Shown here: one piece after another, positions 32,396 to 44,057 of the stretch
Layout of the letters: the number at the start of each line of letters is the position of its first letter
Numbering within the stretch: the stretch's first letter is position 1
NCBI GenBank assembly: GCA_034190875.2
Contig: CM067349.1
Coordinates: forward strand, 9,609,933-9,673,932
Reading direction: 5' to 3'
Source of the DNA: Urechis unicinctus
Lineage: Eukaryota > Annelida > Polychaeta > Xenopneusta > Urechidae
DNA: 64,000 nucleotides
Made by a program: the position numbers and the translations under genes
The notes under the pieces: generated by a model
What the model was told of the DNA's origin: nothing
The model's input: only the letters and a program-made list of their open reading frames with translations
Databases searched by the model: none

Positions 32396-32777
32396 CGTCT
32401 ACACACGAGTAGGATGCGGCGAGGTAAACACTTAGATCCTCGTTACAGGGCACGAACTCAGAGAATATACCGCGGTTGAGGAACTCTATCTCACAATGTT
32501 GTTTCGTGGAACACAATGCATCCATGGAATGCAGAACACTCGCCTTGCACCCCAGGTGACCGTAATCTTGCCGAATACACACCCCTAACTCCATACGACC
32601 GTACAGAGCCTCTGAGAAGACGAGTCTCTGGTGGCCGTCACACTCAACAAGGAACCTCTGTCCGTCACAGCACACCTGCGTCTGTTCCCCCGGGGAAGAT
32701 GACGTAGTGAGGTGAAGATCGGTCCATATGAGAGTCAGATGTATGATAAACAGTGGTGTGTCCGAGAACACCGCCAT
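32396..32777 (-). CDS. V35: leader + SUEL lectin first exon
   Basis: ATG 32777 opens MAVFSDTPLFIIHLTLIW; the frame is open to 32810. The domain has VCCDGQRFLVECDGHQRLVF (an extra cysteine before the first conserved one), ALYGRMELGVCIRQDYG, LGCKASV, FLNRGIFSEFVPCNEDLSVYL, CVDG. It is the closest relative of V30. The donor GTATGT follows 32396. The element is at 32894-32900. Confidence 0.88.
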
Positions 32778-33086
32778 CCTCACGACTAATGTATGTAACG
32801 ATATAGCCAAGTCAAGCTACACTTGCCGGCAAAGAGGGTCCGAATGAACGACCCCACCCACCCCACCGATATTTACCGAGACTTAGAGTTTGTGAGGCTC
32901 TCTACGGTACGAATCAAATTCAACCAATATACCAATTCGACAATAAACCCTCACTCACTGAAACCTCAGTGGGCGGGATGCGACCATGGGACGCAGCACC
33001 TGGGTAGCCGTAACAATATCGCGATATCGCGGAGTTCAGCGCACGACGAGGAAACGACGTCTAAAGCAGATGATCGGCCAGTTTAC

Positions 33087-33449
33087 CTGTGACGCACGTG
33101 TAATCCGCCGCCAGGTAGAAACTCAGATCTTTATGACAGGCCAGCTCCACATCAAACAGACTCCTGGTAATCACATCCACGTGACACACCCTGTTCCCGG
33201 AGCAGCGCCTGTCCATGGCCCCTGTCACGTCCGCGTGACAGCCCAGGGAACCGAAATCGGCCGTGACACAGCGGCCCAGGGCCATGCGCCGTACGTTGCC
33301 TCCGTCACCAACACGGCTGTGTGTTGGGGGCACTGTGTATGGAAACTCTCCCCGTCACAGTATTCCGTGATGCTATGTATGCCACTGGTCATCACAGCTA
33401 AGGTGAGGGAGGCAATGTGGTAGAATGATACGGCTCGGGACATTCTCAC
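33087..33449 (-). pseudogene. V36: SUEL lectin exon with a frameshift inside YGRM
   Basis: The leader (ATG 33449, MRMSRAVSFYHIASLTLAVM) and first part (EYCDGESFHTQC, LVTEATYG) are in frame, then one base is missing where V31 reads YGRMALGRC, and the rest (MALGRCVTADFG, ITRSLFDVELACHKDLSFYL, CVTG) is in another frame. The missing base is a G in the + strand context GCGCCGTAC (V31 has GCGGCC), near 33,289. The donor and the element (33540-33546) are intact. Confidence 0.65.
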
Positions 33450-33546
33450 TCCGTGGTCACTCTCAAGTCTGCTACACTGTTTATGATACCATAAGAAGGG
33501 ACTGTGCGAGATTATTTATGTTAATCATGTACTATTCGTGAGGCTC

Positions 33547-34153
33547 CCTACGGATGCGGTAATATAAGAAGTCAAATGGGTCTATTTGAAAATGTTTAAA
33601 ATATACGCAATACGAATATACTGCAGAAAAGTAAGTAAATTGGTGCAGGTTTATCCAGAATACTGGCCTCAGGGTAAAAGTAAGTCAGCTAATTAACTCA
33701 TGGAGACCATTTTCATACCACAAGCGCATGGCATGTGATTTAACAATACTGTCAAAGTCGTCTAAACCTTTTTGAATGAGATAAAGATGAGTCATTTAGC
33801 AACTAATTCAGATTATACGTCTTAAGTGTTATTGAAATGTGGATGCAGCATGAAAAGATTTTGACATATGATAAGAATAACACATCATAGTGCGATATGG
33901 AGTACGTTATGATTTTGAACACCGTCAAATATTGGGCGTCATAACGTTCGCTATAAGCGGGAACCATGTGTTTACATCGTCCGATTCTATGGCAATGACA
34001 ATCAATTTGTAGGTGATGATGTTGATTTCATATTGTCCGAAGCGGAATTCAAACTCATTTTACAGTAATCCACCTTACAATGTATTATATACTTAATCTA
34101 TTATGCACACTATTCCAAAGTAACCGTGATACAACTGAGATAGAATGGCCTAC
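33547..34153. other. Spacer between V36 and V37
   Basis: About 600 bp, AT-rich. I see no lectin coding sequence, element or repeat. Confidence 0.5.
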
Positions 34154-34517
34154 CAGACACACACGCATGATCGACCTCCAAATAGGCCCGGAGGTCCTCG
34201 GAACACGGTACCTCCTCATTGAACACGTCTCTAACCATACTCTCCACCACACACTCCGACTTCCCGGAACACAGCACGTCCATAGTCTCCAGGACACTGG
34301 CCTGGCATCCTAGGAATCCGAAATCTCTCTTGAGACAGGTGCCGAGTTGCATCCTGCCGTAGAGGGCGTGAAGGAGGAGGAGGGTGTGATGAGGAGGGCA
34401 TGTGAGGTGAAGCTGTTTGCCCTCACACACCTCCTGTCCTCCTGGTATCCCGCCGACTGTTAGAGAACTTATCACCCACACACACACAACCAGAGAGTGT
34501 CCCGGTGATGACGACAT
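34154..34517 (-). CDS. V37: leader + SUEL lectin first exon
   Basis: ATG 34517 opens MSSSPGHSLVVCVWVISSL. The domain has EVCEGKQLHLTCPPHHTLLL, ALYGRMQLGTCLKRDFG, LGCQASV, SMVRDVFNEEVPCSEDLRAYL, CVSG. The donor GTAGGC follows 34154. The element (34741-34747) is 230 bases from the ATG because a 37-bp repeat has been inserted between them. Confidence 0.89.
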
Positions 34518-34525
34518 GCCGATTG

Positions 34526-34636
34526 CTCACTCACATACGACGTCAAATGGACACACCGGTAACTCACTCACATACGACGTCAAATGGACACACCGGTAGC
34601 TCACTCACATACGACGTCAAATGGACACAGAACGCC
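34526..34636 (-). repeat. 37-bp tandem repeat, about three copies, in the 5' leader of V37
   Basis: The repeat contains CATACGACGTCAAATGGACA and recurs with exact 37-bp spacing (starts near 34532, 34569 and 34606). Removing two copies would restore the element-to-ATG distance seen at other V exons. Confidence 0.88.
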
Positions 34637-34900
34637 TGTGCAACGAACATGAACACTCGCTCTACTATACAGCGGACCCGCAAATACCCTATGAATATTC
34701 CAGACCAAAAGATAACTATGTTTTCCCAAACTACGTGGATGAGGCTCTCGATGGTTAACTAAGTTTCAGACCAAATGCGCATTTCTCAACGGCGCAGTGC
34801 TACTCTGATGCCGATCAAATCATCCACAAGGTAACCATGAACAACTAAGCCTAAATTACTAACCCTACCTCTGGTATAGCAAATAAAAACAATTTTCTAC

Positions 34901-35252
34901 CTGAGACACACGTGTAGCCCGCCAACAAATACGCCCTTAAGTCATCTGAACACGACGGCTCTTCCACAAACAGTCCCCTGTGTACGAGTTCCGTCCGACA
35001 CTGGATCCGCCCGGAGCAGAGACGGTCCATGGTCACCATGACACGGGCGTGACAGCCCAGCGACCCGTAGTCCACGCGGAGACACCCTCCTAACTCCATC
35101 CTCCCGTAAACTGCTTCCGTCATGAGGAGGGCGTGGAGGGCCGGACACTGTGCCTCAAACCTCTGTCCCTCACAGTACTGCTGTGAGGTCCGTCCGTCAC
35201 AACACACAGTATAACACGCTATCCAAACTCCAATGACAATGACCGACTTCAT
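34901..35252 (-). CDS. V38: leader + SUEL lectin first exon, twin of V39
   Basis: ATG 35252 opens MKSVIVIGVWIACYTVCCDG. The domain has QYCEGQRFEAQCPALHALLM, AVYGRMELGGCLRVDYG, LGCHARV, ELVHRGLFVEEPSCSDDLRAYL, CVSG. DNA and protein match V39 closely up to the CSGR, then diverge. The donor GTAGAA follows 34901. The element is at 35444-35450; a 27-bp direct duplication lies at about 35,299-35,352 between the two. Confidence 0.9.
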
Positions 35253-35691
35253 TCTCCTATGTTCACCGTGTTAATTATACTCTCACGACGAGCGATATAC
35301 AACACCCCAAACCAAGCCAATCTGTACAACACCCCAAACCAAGCCAATCTGTACAACTCCGCAAACGCCAACATATAAGTCGTATCGTCATTCTAACAAG
35401 AAAATGAGGTCGAGTTAATTCCATCTGTAAGGATTTCCTAAATGAGGCTCTCGATGGGTATAATAAACATGTGTGCCCAAATAGTAATTTCCGTCAGTTA
35501 TGTGAGAGTTATTGCACGCTGTGCACATTCAGTTCGCTTGACGATAACGCCACCACTCCGAACGACGGAATGTTTAAGATGCTGATACGTAGGCGAGCAA
35601 TGCTATTTGGATATAAACTTGCTCGGTGCTGTAGCGCACGGGTTTATCGGCAGAAATACGGATTGTTTGTGACTATTTCGAGTGACCTTAC

Positions 35692-36073
35692 CTGATACGC
35701 AGGTGTAGTCGGCCAGAAGGTAGGCGCGTAGGTCATCACTACACGGGCTGGTCTCAGAGAACACACCTTGATGAACAACTTCCACAACACACATATTTCT
35801 ACCGGAACAGAGACGGTCCATGGTGCCCATGACGGGGGCGTGACAGCCCAGCGACCCGTAGTCCACGCGGAGACACCCTCCTAACTCCATTCTCCCGTAA
35901 ACTGCCTCCGTCATGAGGAGGGCGTGGAGGGCCGGGCACTGTGCCTCAAACCTCTGTCCCTCACAGTACTGTTGTGAGGAGACCTCGCCACAATCTACCT
36001 CCCCACTCCACGCCATGACGGCCGTTACCAGTAACAGTATCCCCATCTGCCACGATATACTTATCCACATCAT
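35692..36073 (-). CDS. V39: leader + SUEL lectin first exon without the upstream element
   Basis: ATG 36073 opens MMWISISWQMGILLLVTAVM; ATG 36094 is in frame upstream. The domain copies V38 from QQYCEGQRFEAQC to DRLCSGR, then reads VVEVVHQGVFSETSPCSDDL, CVSG. The donor GTAAGG follows 35692. I find no GAGGCTC element between 36,095 and 36,380; it is the only V exon without one. Confidence 0.87.
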
Positions 36074-36381
36074 AACGCTTACCACTCGGTTCAAAACTAA
36101 AAGTATCCAAAATGTTATTCGTGTCCCTTAGAACACTTCCATATTAACTCTCCATCTTAAATATCCAATCCAAAGTAAGCGCGGAATTCATAAGTCTGCG
36201 TTTGGTAAGCAGATGTCATGTGTCGTCTCCGCTTCACCCAGTGGCGAATGACAATTCTACATGTAACTATAACTTACCCGCGGCGAATAAGTGGGAACCC
36301 ATACATATGTTCAGACAACCTTACCCTGAATTCGATACTGATAAGTAACTTATATCTGCTACATACAAAGTACTGACTTAC

Positions 36382-36738
36382 CCGGTACGCAGCGGTAGTC
36401 TGCCGTCAAGTAGGCCCTCAGGTCACGTGAGCAGGTATTACCTTCCGCGTAGAGGTCGCCCACATCCACCTCAAACTCACATACCCTCTTGCCAGAACAA
36501 AGGTCATCAAGTACAGATAGTACGTCACCCTGACAACCTGTACCGTAGTCAATGGTGACACATCTGCCGCGATGCATGCGTCCGTAAACAGCCTTCCCAT
36601 GAGGACACCCTCTCCGCTCGGACAGTCGGCCGTGAACGCTTCGCCCTCACAGAACTCACGACTCACGGCCCCAATATAGACGCAACTCATATAGTATAAA
36701 CATATCACTATATGTAAACAGAAACTCAGTAGATCCAT
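36382..36738 (-). pseudogene. V40: SUEL lectin exon with a frameshift before YGRM
   Basis: ATG 36738 opens MDLLSFCLHIVICLYYMSC and the frame reaches EFCEGEAFTADCPSGEGVLM; the following AVYGRMHRGRC is in another frame, then VTIDYGTGC (short loop), VDVGDLYAEGNTCSRDL and CVPG follow. A one-base change near 36,595-36,600 explains the break. The donor GTAAGT follows 36382. The element is at 36883-36889 with TGAATATTCA at 36846-36855. Confidence 0.62.
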
Positions 36739-36889
36739 GCTTAGTCCACAACCAATTACTCCTGGGTGTGCAAGTCTCATGGAATGTTCAAATCCACTGC
36801 ATCATTATCGTAACAGACTATTGAAAACTACACCTATAATATAAATGAATATTCAATTAATCATCACTGTCGACACAACGGAGAGGCTC

Positions 36890-37497
36890 TCTATGGGTGG
36901 GAAAGCTGTTGGAACTATATCAGAACCTCGACAATTTTCCGCATTCAGCACTGCTTCTGGAATGTGTTCGCCAAAGACATTATTTAGAAAACAAGTAAAC
37001 TATGATATGCCCTTTACTTGCAAAGGAATTAGTATGGCTACAAATGGAAATATGCGTTTCCGTTTAATACATAAAGGGAAATACTCAAGTGCGATATTCC
37101 ATGAACTAATGGAAAAACACGGTTGATAGCGATATGATATTGTATGTTCACGAACAATATGAAAAGGTGCAGAATGCAGACGGTGCGTCGCATTTTTCAA
37201 GACGTAATCAACTGATAAGCGATATACAGGTTTTCGACATGGTGCATTATGACAAAATGTTAAAGGCCCACGGGTATAATCATAACGCACTGAGTTGCCA
37301 CCTATTTGATTGTATACAGCTAATGTGAATTTGAAAACTACAGGGCGAGGGGGTTATGGTGACGACAAAATACCGCAGCCGGCTAGAAAGGCGCATTGTA
37401 AACGTTAAGTTGATCATCCACCACAATGTACTTCATATCAATTGAGTGTCTAGGTCATCTAACCACTTGGGGTACCTTTAACCAACCTTGAACTCAC
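36890..37497. other. Spacer between V40 and V41
   Basis: About 600 bp. No lectin homology; the overlapping short frames on both strands look like chance. Confidence 0.45.
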
Positions 37498-37849
37498 CTT
37501 GAATACACAAATATTCCGCCGCCATATAAGCTCTAAGACCACGTGGACACGTATTTCCTTCCCGGTAAAACTTCTTATGCGATACTTCGAGTTCACAAGA
37601 GACGCGTCCAGAACATAAGCCGTCTAAGGTCAAGGTCACATCGGCCTGACATCCTAATGATCCATAATCGACGTCAACACAGTCTCCCAGCGCCATACGA
37701 CCGTACACCGCCTGTGTTATTAATACACCTTCTCCAGGAGCACACCGCGCTGTAAATACATCTCCCTCACAGTAATACGTAGACGCCCCGAGTTCTCCGT
37801 ACGCCAGTAATGTAACCAGGACCCAAATGTGAAAAACTCTATCCTCCAT
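37498..37849 (-). CDS. V41: leader + SUEL lectin first exon
   Basis: ATG 37849 opens MEDRVFHIWVLVTLLAYGEL. The domain has YYCEGDVFTARCAPGEGVLI, AVYGRMALGDCVDVDYG, LGCQADV, EVSHKKFYREGNTCPRGLRAYM, CIQG. V41, V42 and V43 form one subtype (GDVFTARC and FY/FF-x-EGNxCP). The donor GTGAGT follows 37498. The element is at 37988-37994. Confidence 0.9.
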
Positions 37850-38428
37850 TGAAGGTTTGGGAAGATTTGTCCAAATTGAAACATGAAGAAAATCGCATGT
37901 ACTAGAACTGAGAAGTCTGACCACAACATTTGATTGAACAGCGTTTATATATCATCAACACCTCATGAATATTACGCTGCTAGAATTGAGGCTCCCAATA
38001 CACTGCCGGTTAAAAACTCCCATTTGTTCATTTTGCTTTTTCAGCTTATTGTCAAGGCTAATTCGTGAGCACGGACAGATGTAGAAAAAATGTGCACAGA
38101 CACGAATGTGAGCTCATGGACTGAAATATCCTGTATTTAATCAGCCAGCAAGATACACTGTATAATGGAAGGTAGCATCACTTAGTAAGACCGGGCCGCA
38201 ACTCCCATTAGGAAACCTATATAGGTATACTTGGTCCATCGGTTACCCAATTTCGGATAGAAGCGTGCCATTAACTATTTGAATTTTACCTTTCAACATC
38301 GCCACTAGCATTTACAGCGAAATCTCGCATATTAAAAAAGTGTATAGAAAGATTTATAGCATAGAAATATATTTCCCCGAGGCAGAGACATTGAGACATG
38401 CGAGTTATCCAACTTTCCATCAGCTCAC

Positions 38429-38780
38429 CTTGTTCACATGTGTATTCGGCCGCCATGTACGCCCTCAGCCCCACGGGGCACGAATTACCTTCCTGGTAAA
38501 ACCCTCTATGCAACACGTCGACCTCACAAGATGCGCGCCCAGAACAGAAACCGTCTAAGGTCAAGGTCACATCAGCCCGGCATCCCAATGACCCGTAGTC
38601 GGCCACAACACAGTCTCCCAGCGCCATCCGACCGTACACCGCCTGTGTAATTAATACACCTTCTCCAGGAGAGCACCGCGCTGTAAATACATCTCCCTCA
38701 CAGTAATTCATAGACGCCCCGAGTTCTCCGTACGCCAGTAATGACACCAGTGACCACACATATACACACATAGTCCCCAT
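38429..38780 (-). CDS. V42: leader + SUEL lectin first exon
   Basis: ATG 38780 opens MGTMCVYVWSLVSLLAYGEL; the frame is open to 38837. Leader end, first domain half and VTLTLDG are shared with V41; the later part reads DVLHRGFYQEGNSCPVGLRAY and CEQG. The donor GTGAGC follows 38429. The element is at 38908-38914. Confidence 0.9.
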
Positions 38781-39281
38781 CGTATCGTGATTCAGAAATA
38801 TCAGTCCTAACAACGTAGACTGGTTGTAGACATCCACATGTCGGTGATTCCTAATTCATTTCCTTCTAAAATTACAGACAACGAATACACAATAAGTTTG
38901 GAGCGGTGAGGCTCCCAACGAACATTTCAGGAACGACCATTTTAAGCATTTTGCCGAATTGGAGTATTTCTTTGAGGGAGGTTGGGGTTTGGGATATTCC
39001 TTTGATCAAGAGTACATGGACAACCACATAATGAAAAACATCAATATCACGTGACTGTGTTTAAGAAAACGGATCCTCAAAATACAACATGGAGTTTTAA
39101 AGCCACAATAACCAACTATGAGGGCCCCACACAAGGAAACATCGCATATGGCACACGCCCATCGCAGAGCAACAGCTGTCCATTATAGGATGAATCCTGA
39201 CGGGACGTGGCTACTTCCCGATGATTTATGCTAAATAAAAGGCATCTATTTTAGATCACAGTTGCAGTGATGACAACTTAC

Positions 39282-39633
39282 TTGTAACGCATGTGTACTC
39301 AGCTGCCATGTAAGCTCTCAACCCAACTGGACACGGGTTTCCTTCCAAGAAAAATTTCTTGTGAGAAACCTCAAGTTCACACGACGTCTGACCAGAACAG
39401 TAACCATCTAGGGTCAAGGTCACATCAGCCTGGCATCCCAATGAGCCATAATTGACAGGTACACACAGTCCGAGCTCCATACGGCCGTATATAGCCTGGG
39501 TTACCATCACACCTTCCCCGGGGGGACACCGCGCTGTAAATACATCACCTTCACAAAACTCTACGGCGACAATAAGTCCTATGTGCGTAATGACTTGCAG
39601 CAGCAAGATCATAAGTACATTTAAACCTCCCAT
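39282..39633 (-). CDS. V43: leader + SUEL lectin first exon
   Basis: ATG 39633 opens MGGLNVLMILLLQVITHIGL; the frame is open to 39687. The domain has EFCEGDVFTARCPPGEGVMV, AIYGRMELGLCVPVNYG, EVSHKKFFLEGNPCPVGLRAY, CVTS. As in V10, the last exon base is A, still phase 1. The donor GTAAGT follows 39282. The element is at 39770-39776 with TGAATATTCA at 39746-39755. Confidence 0.89.
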
Positions 39634-39871
39634 TGGCAATATACGTCTGATAGCCATGAGTACGGTATATGATTTGGGTAAATCCAACTATTGTTGGCAG
39701 GCTTCAGTAGTTTATCAACGCGTCAATTATATGCACACACTCTCGTGAATATTCAATAAGCTAGACTTTGAGGCTCCCAACGTGCAATTTAGAGTATGCC
39801 ATATTGTGATAATATCTACCCGGCGTTGAAATCACACTGAGGCAAGGCAGTTGCACAACGTGTACCTTTTT

Positions 39872-39928
39872 CGGTGGGTGGGTGGAAAGTGGGGGGAGTG
39901 GGGGGAGGGGGGTGTTTGGTTGGTGGAT
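39872..39928 (+). repeat. G-rich tract between V43 and V44
   Basis: Several runs of three to six G separated by one to four bases lie on the + strand, enough to form a G-quadruplex in principle. No function is shown. Confidence 0.6.
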
Positions 39929-40147
39929 TCAATCCAATTCATATTGAGTCGCGTGATATGAGGATTTCGCAATGACAACTTGTAACTCCCATTTGTCACT
40001 TGTGAGCATATTTTTGTAAATATGGGTAAATCACTGATGATTTGGTGTTCTTAATCACTAGAAGTTACAGTCGTAGTCATATTACTAAACAAAAACGGAA
40101 ACAAAATTAATGTGTCGAAAAAAAAAGCATTCGTGGCTGCAACTCAC

Positions 40148-40505
40148 CGGCAACGCACTGATGTGATGCCTCAAGATACACCTGCAGTTCGAAACACGGC
40201 ACGTCCACCTGGAAGACAGAGCGGTGTAATGCAGGTATATGACACACCTGTCTACCTGAACACACCTGGTCCATCTCATCAAGCACATCCACCTGACAGC
40301 CCAGGTAACCATGGTCTACCTGGACGCAGTCTCCCAGCTCCATCCGTCCGTACGTCGCTTTCATCATCACCATCATCCGCCCTGTACCGCAGTCGACGTG
40401 CAGGGGGTCGCCATCACAGTACGACACGGCGTTTATAACCACTAACGCCTCCATGGATAGTAGTAATGTTATAAACACGGGAAGAAATACTGTGATCTGT
40501 GCCAT
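40148..40505 (-). CDS. V44: leader + SUEL lectin first exon
   Basis: ATG 40505 opens MAQITVFLPVFITLLLSME; the frame is open to 40547. The domain has SYCDGDPLHVDCGTGRMMVM, ATYGRMELGDCVQVDHG, LGCQVDV, ALHRSVFQVDVPCFELQVYL, CVAG. The donor GTGAGT follows 40148. The element is at 40651-40657. Confidence 0.89.
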
Positions 40506-40950
40506 CGCTCGTAATGTACCAATAAGATCAATCGCGCAGCTAATCAACTGTCACAAGGTTCAACACCCTCGATACAACCAACCTTAGCGTACACCCGATG
40601 TTTGGGAGCTAGAATGTAATTCGTTATATTTTGTATTGTAAGGCTTTAGTGAGGCTCCCAACACGGGTACGCCGCATTGAGCCCAAATACGCCTCGCATG
40701 AAGCTAATTTGTGTAATTCAGTTACCTTTTCCAGAATTCCAAATCGAACCTTCGACTACCTAACTTTATATTTCATCGATTCAAAGAATGACAGAAGCAA
40801 CATCAGAAGCGATCGCACCTCTAACTCGCAGGGGACGGCTATTAGAACTATAAAGAATTTCTTGCCGGAGGAAACATGAATTCCGTGATATAAAGAACAC
40901 AACAGCCACCGCATGCCAGGTAAAGCTGGCCAATGATGCATCACTTTTAC

Positions 40951-41299
40951 CTCGTACACAGGTGTGTGTGACTTCCAGGTAGGCCTCCAGCTCGCGGGGA
41001 CAGCTCACCTGGACACGAAACACTCTCTTCTGGACGGTCACTGAGCAGGTGGGACGTCCTGAACAGAGCCTGTCCATATCACGCATGACATCCACCTGAC
41101 ATCCCAGAGAACCGTAGTCTTGTTTGACACACTCGCCCAGCGCCATCCTCCCGTACACGGCGCCCTCCATGAGCAACATCTCATCGGAGGCACACTGGAG
41201 GTCCAACGTGTCCTCATCACAATACTCACGCGCTAATATTCCATCTATTAATGCGATGAAACCGAGTAAAACCGCACCTACGTGCATCATGGCTTTCAT
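40951..41299 (-). CDS. V45: leader + SUEL lectin first exon, twin of V47
   Basis: ATG 41299 opens MKAMMHVGAVLLGFIALIDG; the frame is open to 41380 but the inner start matches V47. The domain has EYCDEDTLDLQCASDEMLLM, AVYGRMALGECVKQDYG, LGCQVDVMRDMDRLCSG, TVQKRVFRVQVSCPRELEAYL, CVRG. The donor GTAAAA follows 40951. The element is at 41388-41394 with ATGCAAAT at 41351-41358. Confidence 0.91.
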
Positions 41300-41387
41300 T
41301 ATACCTGATCTTCCTACCTCAGAGTTATATGGAATCAGAACCAAATAAATATGCAAATTGACAACTTCATGTCTTATCAAACTAAGT

Positions 41388-42250
41388 GAGGCTCTCGATG
41401 GGTCAGCACACTGTTAAGGTCAAAATATCAATTTGTATTTTCAACTCATGAACGAGGCCTCAAGATGATATTCATCAGAAGCCTCTCTTTTTATTAGTCT
41501 GCTACATGGCTATCATCATTGATTGAAATAGCTTACCAGTAAAATCCTACCACCATTCTAACTTCTTGCAATACCAATACCAATCAACCAGCCCCCTTTG
41601 GGAAACAAAGCATCGCATTTCCCGTCCTTTGGCCTCTAATCCACACCTCAGAGACAGAGCCACGAATTTCAACTAAATAAGGTATTTCGTGGGCACCAAC
41701 ATGAGTTTCCAAATGAAAGATCATTGCAATACAGCTAAAGCCGAACTTCGTGAGTTCTGCAGCCATATTGAATGACCCGGGAATCTTTATAACATCAGGG
41801 TGTAGTGCTTGGTGTTAGAGCCAATGGGCAATTACGACGGTGATAGATGGGGTTAATTATTCTTTCTCTTAATATACCTCTCTAAACACAAGTCGTTTCT
41901 TACAATCATACCCGAACCAAATAAGTTCCATAATCCGATCTACCACTAACATTTGGGCTTCTGCGTGATCATATAAATGGTTTTGAACGCTCAGAAATCT
42001 TAACCATAGCTGTTTGCTATCGTGTATAGTTAAAATGGGCATCAATTCGCCGATTGCATCGAGAGGATAACGTTCACAAGAGAAGAAATGATTGACTGCC
42101 GTCATTTCGCGTGAGACAAAAGAAACGAAACGTTATGATGTCAACCAAACAGCTACAACAGGCTCGCCAAACATTATGAATTAAAAAAACACAATAAAAA
42201 GTTTGGAAAATTGTAAATTGAGCGCGCGATATTAAGAAAATAGGATCGAA
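41388..42250. repeat. Spacer copy 1 of a two-exon tandem duplication
   Basis: The sequence from the V45 element toward V46 matches 44,494-45,370 in patches: the element plus TCAGCACACTGTT, GCAGCCATATTGAATGACC, GAGCCAATGGGCAATTACGA and TTGAGCGCGCGA occur in the same order in both. The block V45-spacer-V46 and the block V47-spacer-V48 are therefore copies with a period of about 3.1 kb. Confidence 0.85.
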
Positions 42251-42437
42251 CTAAAATGGAATATCGTCGAATAAAAACATCTTTACTTGAAATTTTTCTT
42301 CATAATACAACTAACAATCGGCACTACAAAAAGGAGAAAATGCAATTACACTTCTACAGGATGCTTGTTGATAAAGGTCGATTGTACTGTCCGATAGATT
42401 ACTTTGTTAAAACTATACGCCATGAAAGAGGCCATAC

Positions 42438-42774
42438 CGGGAATACAGGTGGAGCTTGCATCAAGGTGAAATCGAAGTTCGCTCGGGCAAGGCACATCAG
42501 CAGTAAATTCCTTGTTTTGCACTATCATTCTACAGAGCTGACGTCCTGAACAGAGCTTGTCCATATCACGCATGACATCCGCCTGACATCCCAGAGAACC
42601 GTAGTCTTGTTTGACACACTCGCCCAGCGCCATCCTCCCGTACACGGCGCCCTCCATGAGCAACACCTCATCGGAGGCACACTGGAGGTCCAACGTGTCC
42701 TCATCACAATACTCACGCGCTAATATTCCATCAATTAATGCGATTAAACAGAGTAAACCCGCACCTAAATTCAT
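42438..42774 (-). CDS. V46: leader + SUEL lectin first exon, twin of V48
   Basis: ATG 42774 opens MNLGAGLLCLIALIDGILAR; the frame is open to 42882. The first two thirds (EYCDEDTLDLQC to LCSGRQ) match V45, V47 and V48; the last third (LCRMIVQNKEFTADVPCP, CIPG) matches only V48. The donor GTATGG follows 42438. The element is at 42884-42890. Confidence 0.9.
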
Positions 42775-43330
42775 CGTGAACTTCACTGTATCTAAATAAG
42801 TTACAACTCTACATTGGCGGTGCGCAGAATCAGACTTATTTGCATATTCACGCACTTGTATTTTCATGTCTGTTGTTAACATTGAGGCTCTCCATGGGTG
42901 GGAATATCTCTTTGACCTATAAAAACAACTACACTATTAATGGATTTTTGGATTCGAACTGAATAATTTTCATTTATTGTGGAGCCACAACCATTTTATC
43001 TCGATTTTTAAACGAATTCCCACACCAAGAATCTGTGGATCGACTCTATCATATACAATAACAGTTACATCTATCACAATGGGCCATGGGAGACTCAACT
43101 TTTAACTTGCATCCATATGCTTGATTATCAATACAAGCAATAATAAGCAATAACACAGATCTAGTCAAGTTCATGAGTCATTCGGTGTGATCGTGAATGA
43201 AGTAACACATTGGAGTTGGAAGTCACGTTCAAACAGAAAATACATCAGGATGAATGAAATGACCAGATTCTATCCCATAACTTCTATTATGCATATAACA
43301 CAAGACCGTTAGTAACTTCCAGTTAGGAAG

Positions 43331-43450
43331 CTGCAACTGGGGCAACTGAGATCCAAAGCTGGGGCAACTGAGATCCAAAGCTGGGGCAACTGAGATCCAA
43401 AGCTGGGGCAACTGAGATCCAAAGCTGGGGCAACTGAGATCCAAAGCTGT
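43331..43450. repeat. 22-bp tandem repeat, five to six copies
   Basis: The unit is GGGGCAACTGAGATCCAAAG plus CT and lies in the V46-V47 spacer. Copies are nearly perfect, with one variant at the right end. No coding role is seen. Confidence 0.92.
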
Positions 43451-44057
43451 GGCAAGTGCGTGATTGCATGTCATGTCAAATGTACAGATAATGCCAGGAA
43501 ACGAATGAACATTTCAATACTTCCTCATCATCAGTTCCAGTGATAAAACATGAGAACATTATAAAAATCGCTGAGAGAATCCAACTTAGCGAGAATAAAT
43601 AAATAAAAACTGCTATTTGGGTGTGAAAAGCGATAGGGAACGTTATGATGGTAAAAACGCACTCCTTTTACTAGTAACGGTTGGAGATTTAACCCTCGGG
43701 GAAAGAGACTTTTGTAGATAAATCATGCTTCTCTTTATTTATCAATTGAGCTCTATGTTGTTTATCTGTGTCAATGAGAAGCTGTTTGCTTCACCGCTAA
43801 AACAAACTGTTTCGCCTTGAAGGTACATGTTTATAAAAGTTATATCTGAGATAAATATACGGTTGAGTTACAGTTCATTGGCCATGGTAATTTCTTTTAT
43901 TGTCGTTTTATGTGTATTATATCGTACAATAGAAACCGCTGGGCTATAGAAATCCATTAACTATAATATATAGCATGTCAATTCTCAACGTATTTTGGGA
44001 ATAACTGCTTACTGAATGGTTTTAGGCCAGACAAGGTAGCACATCGTATTGACTTAC

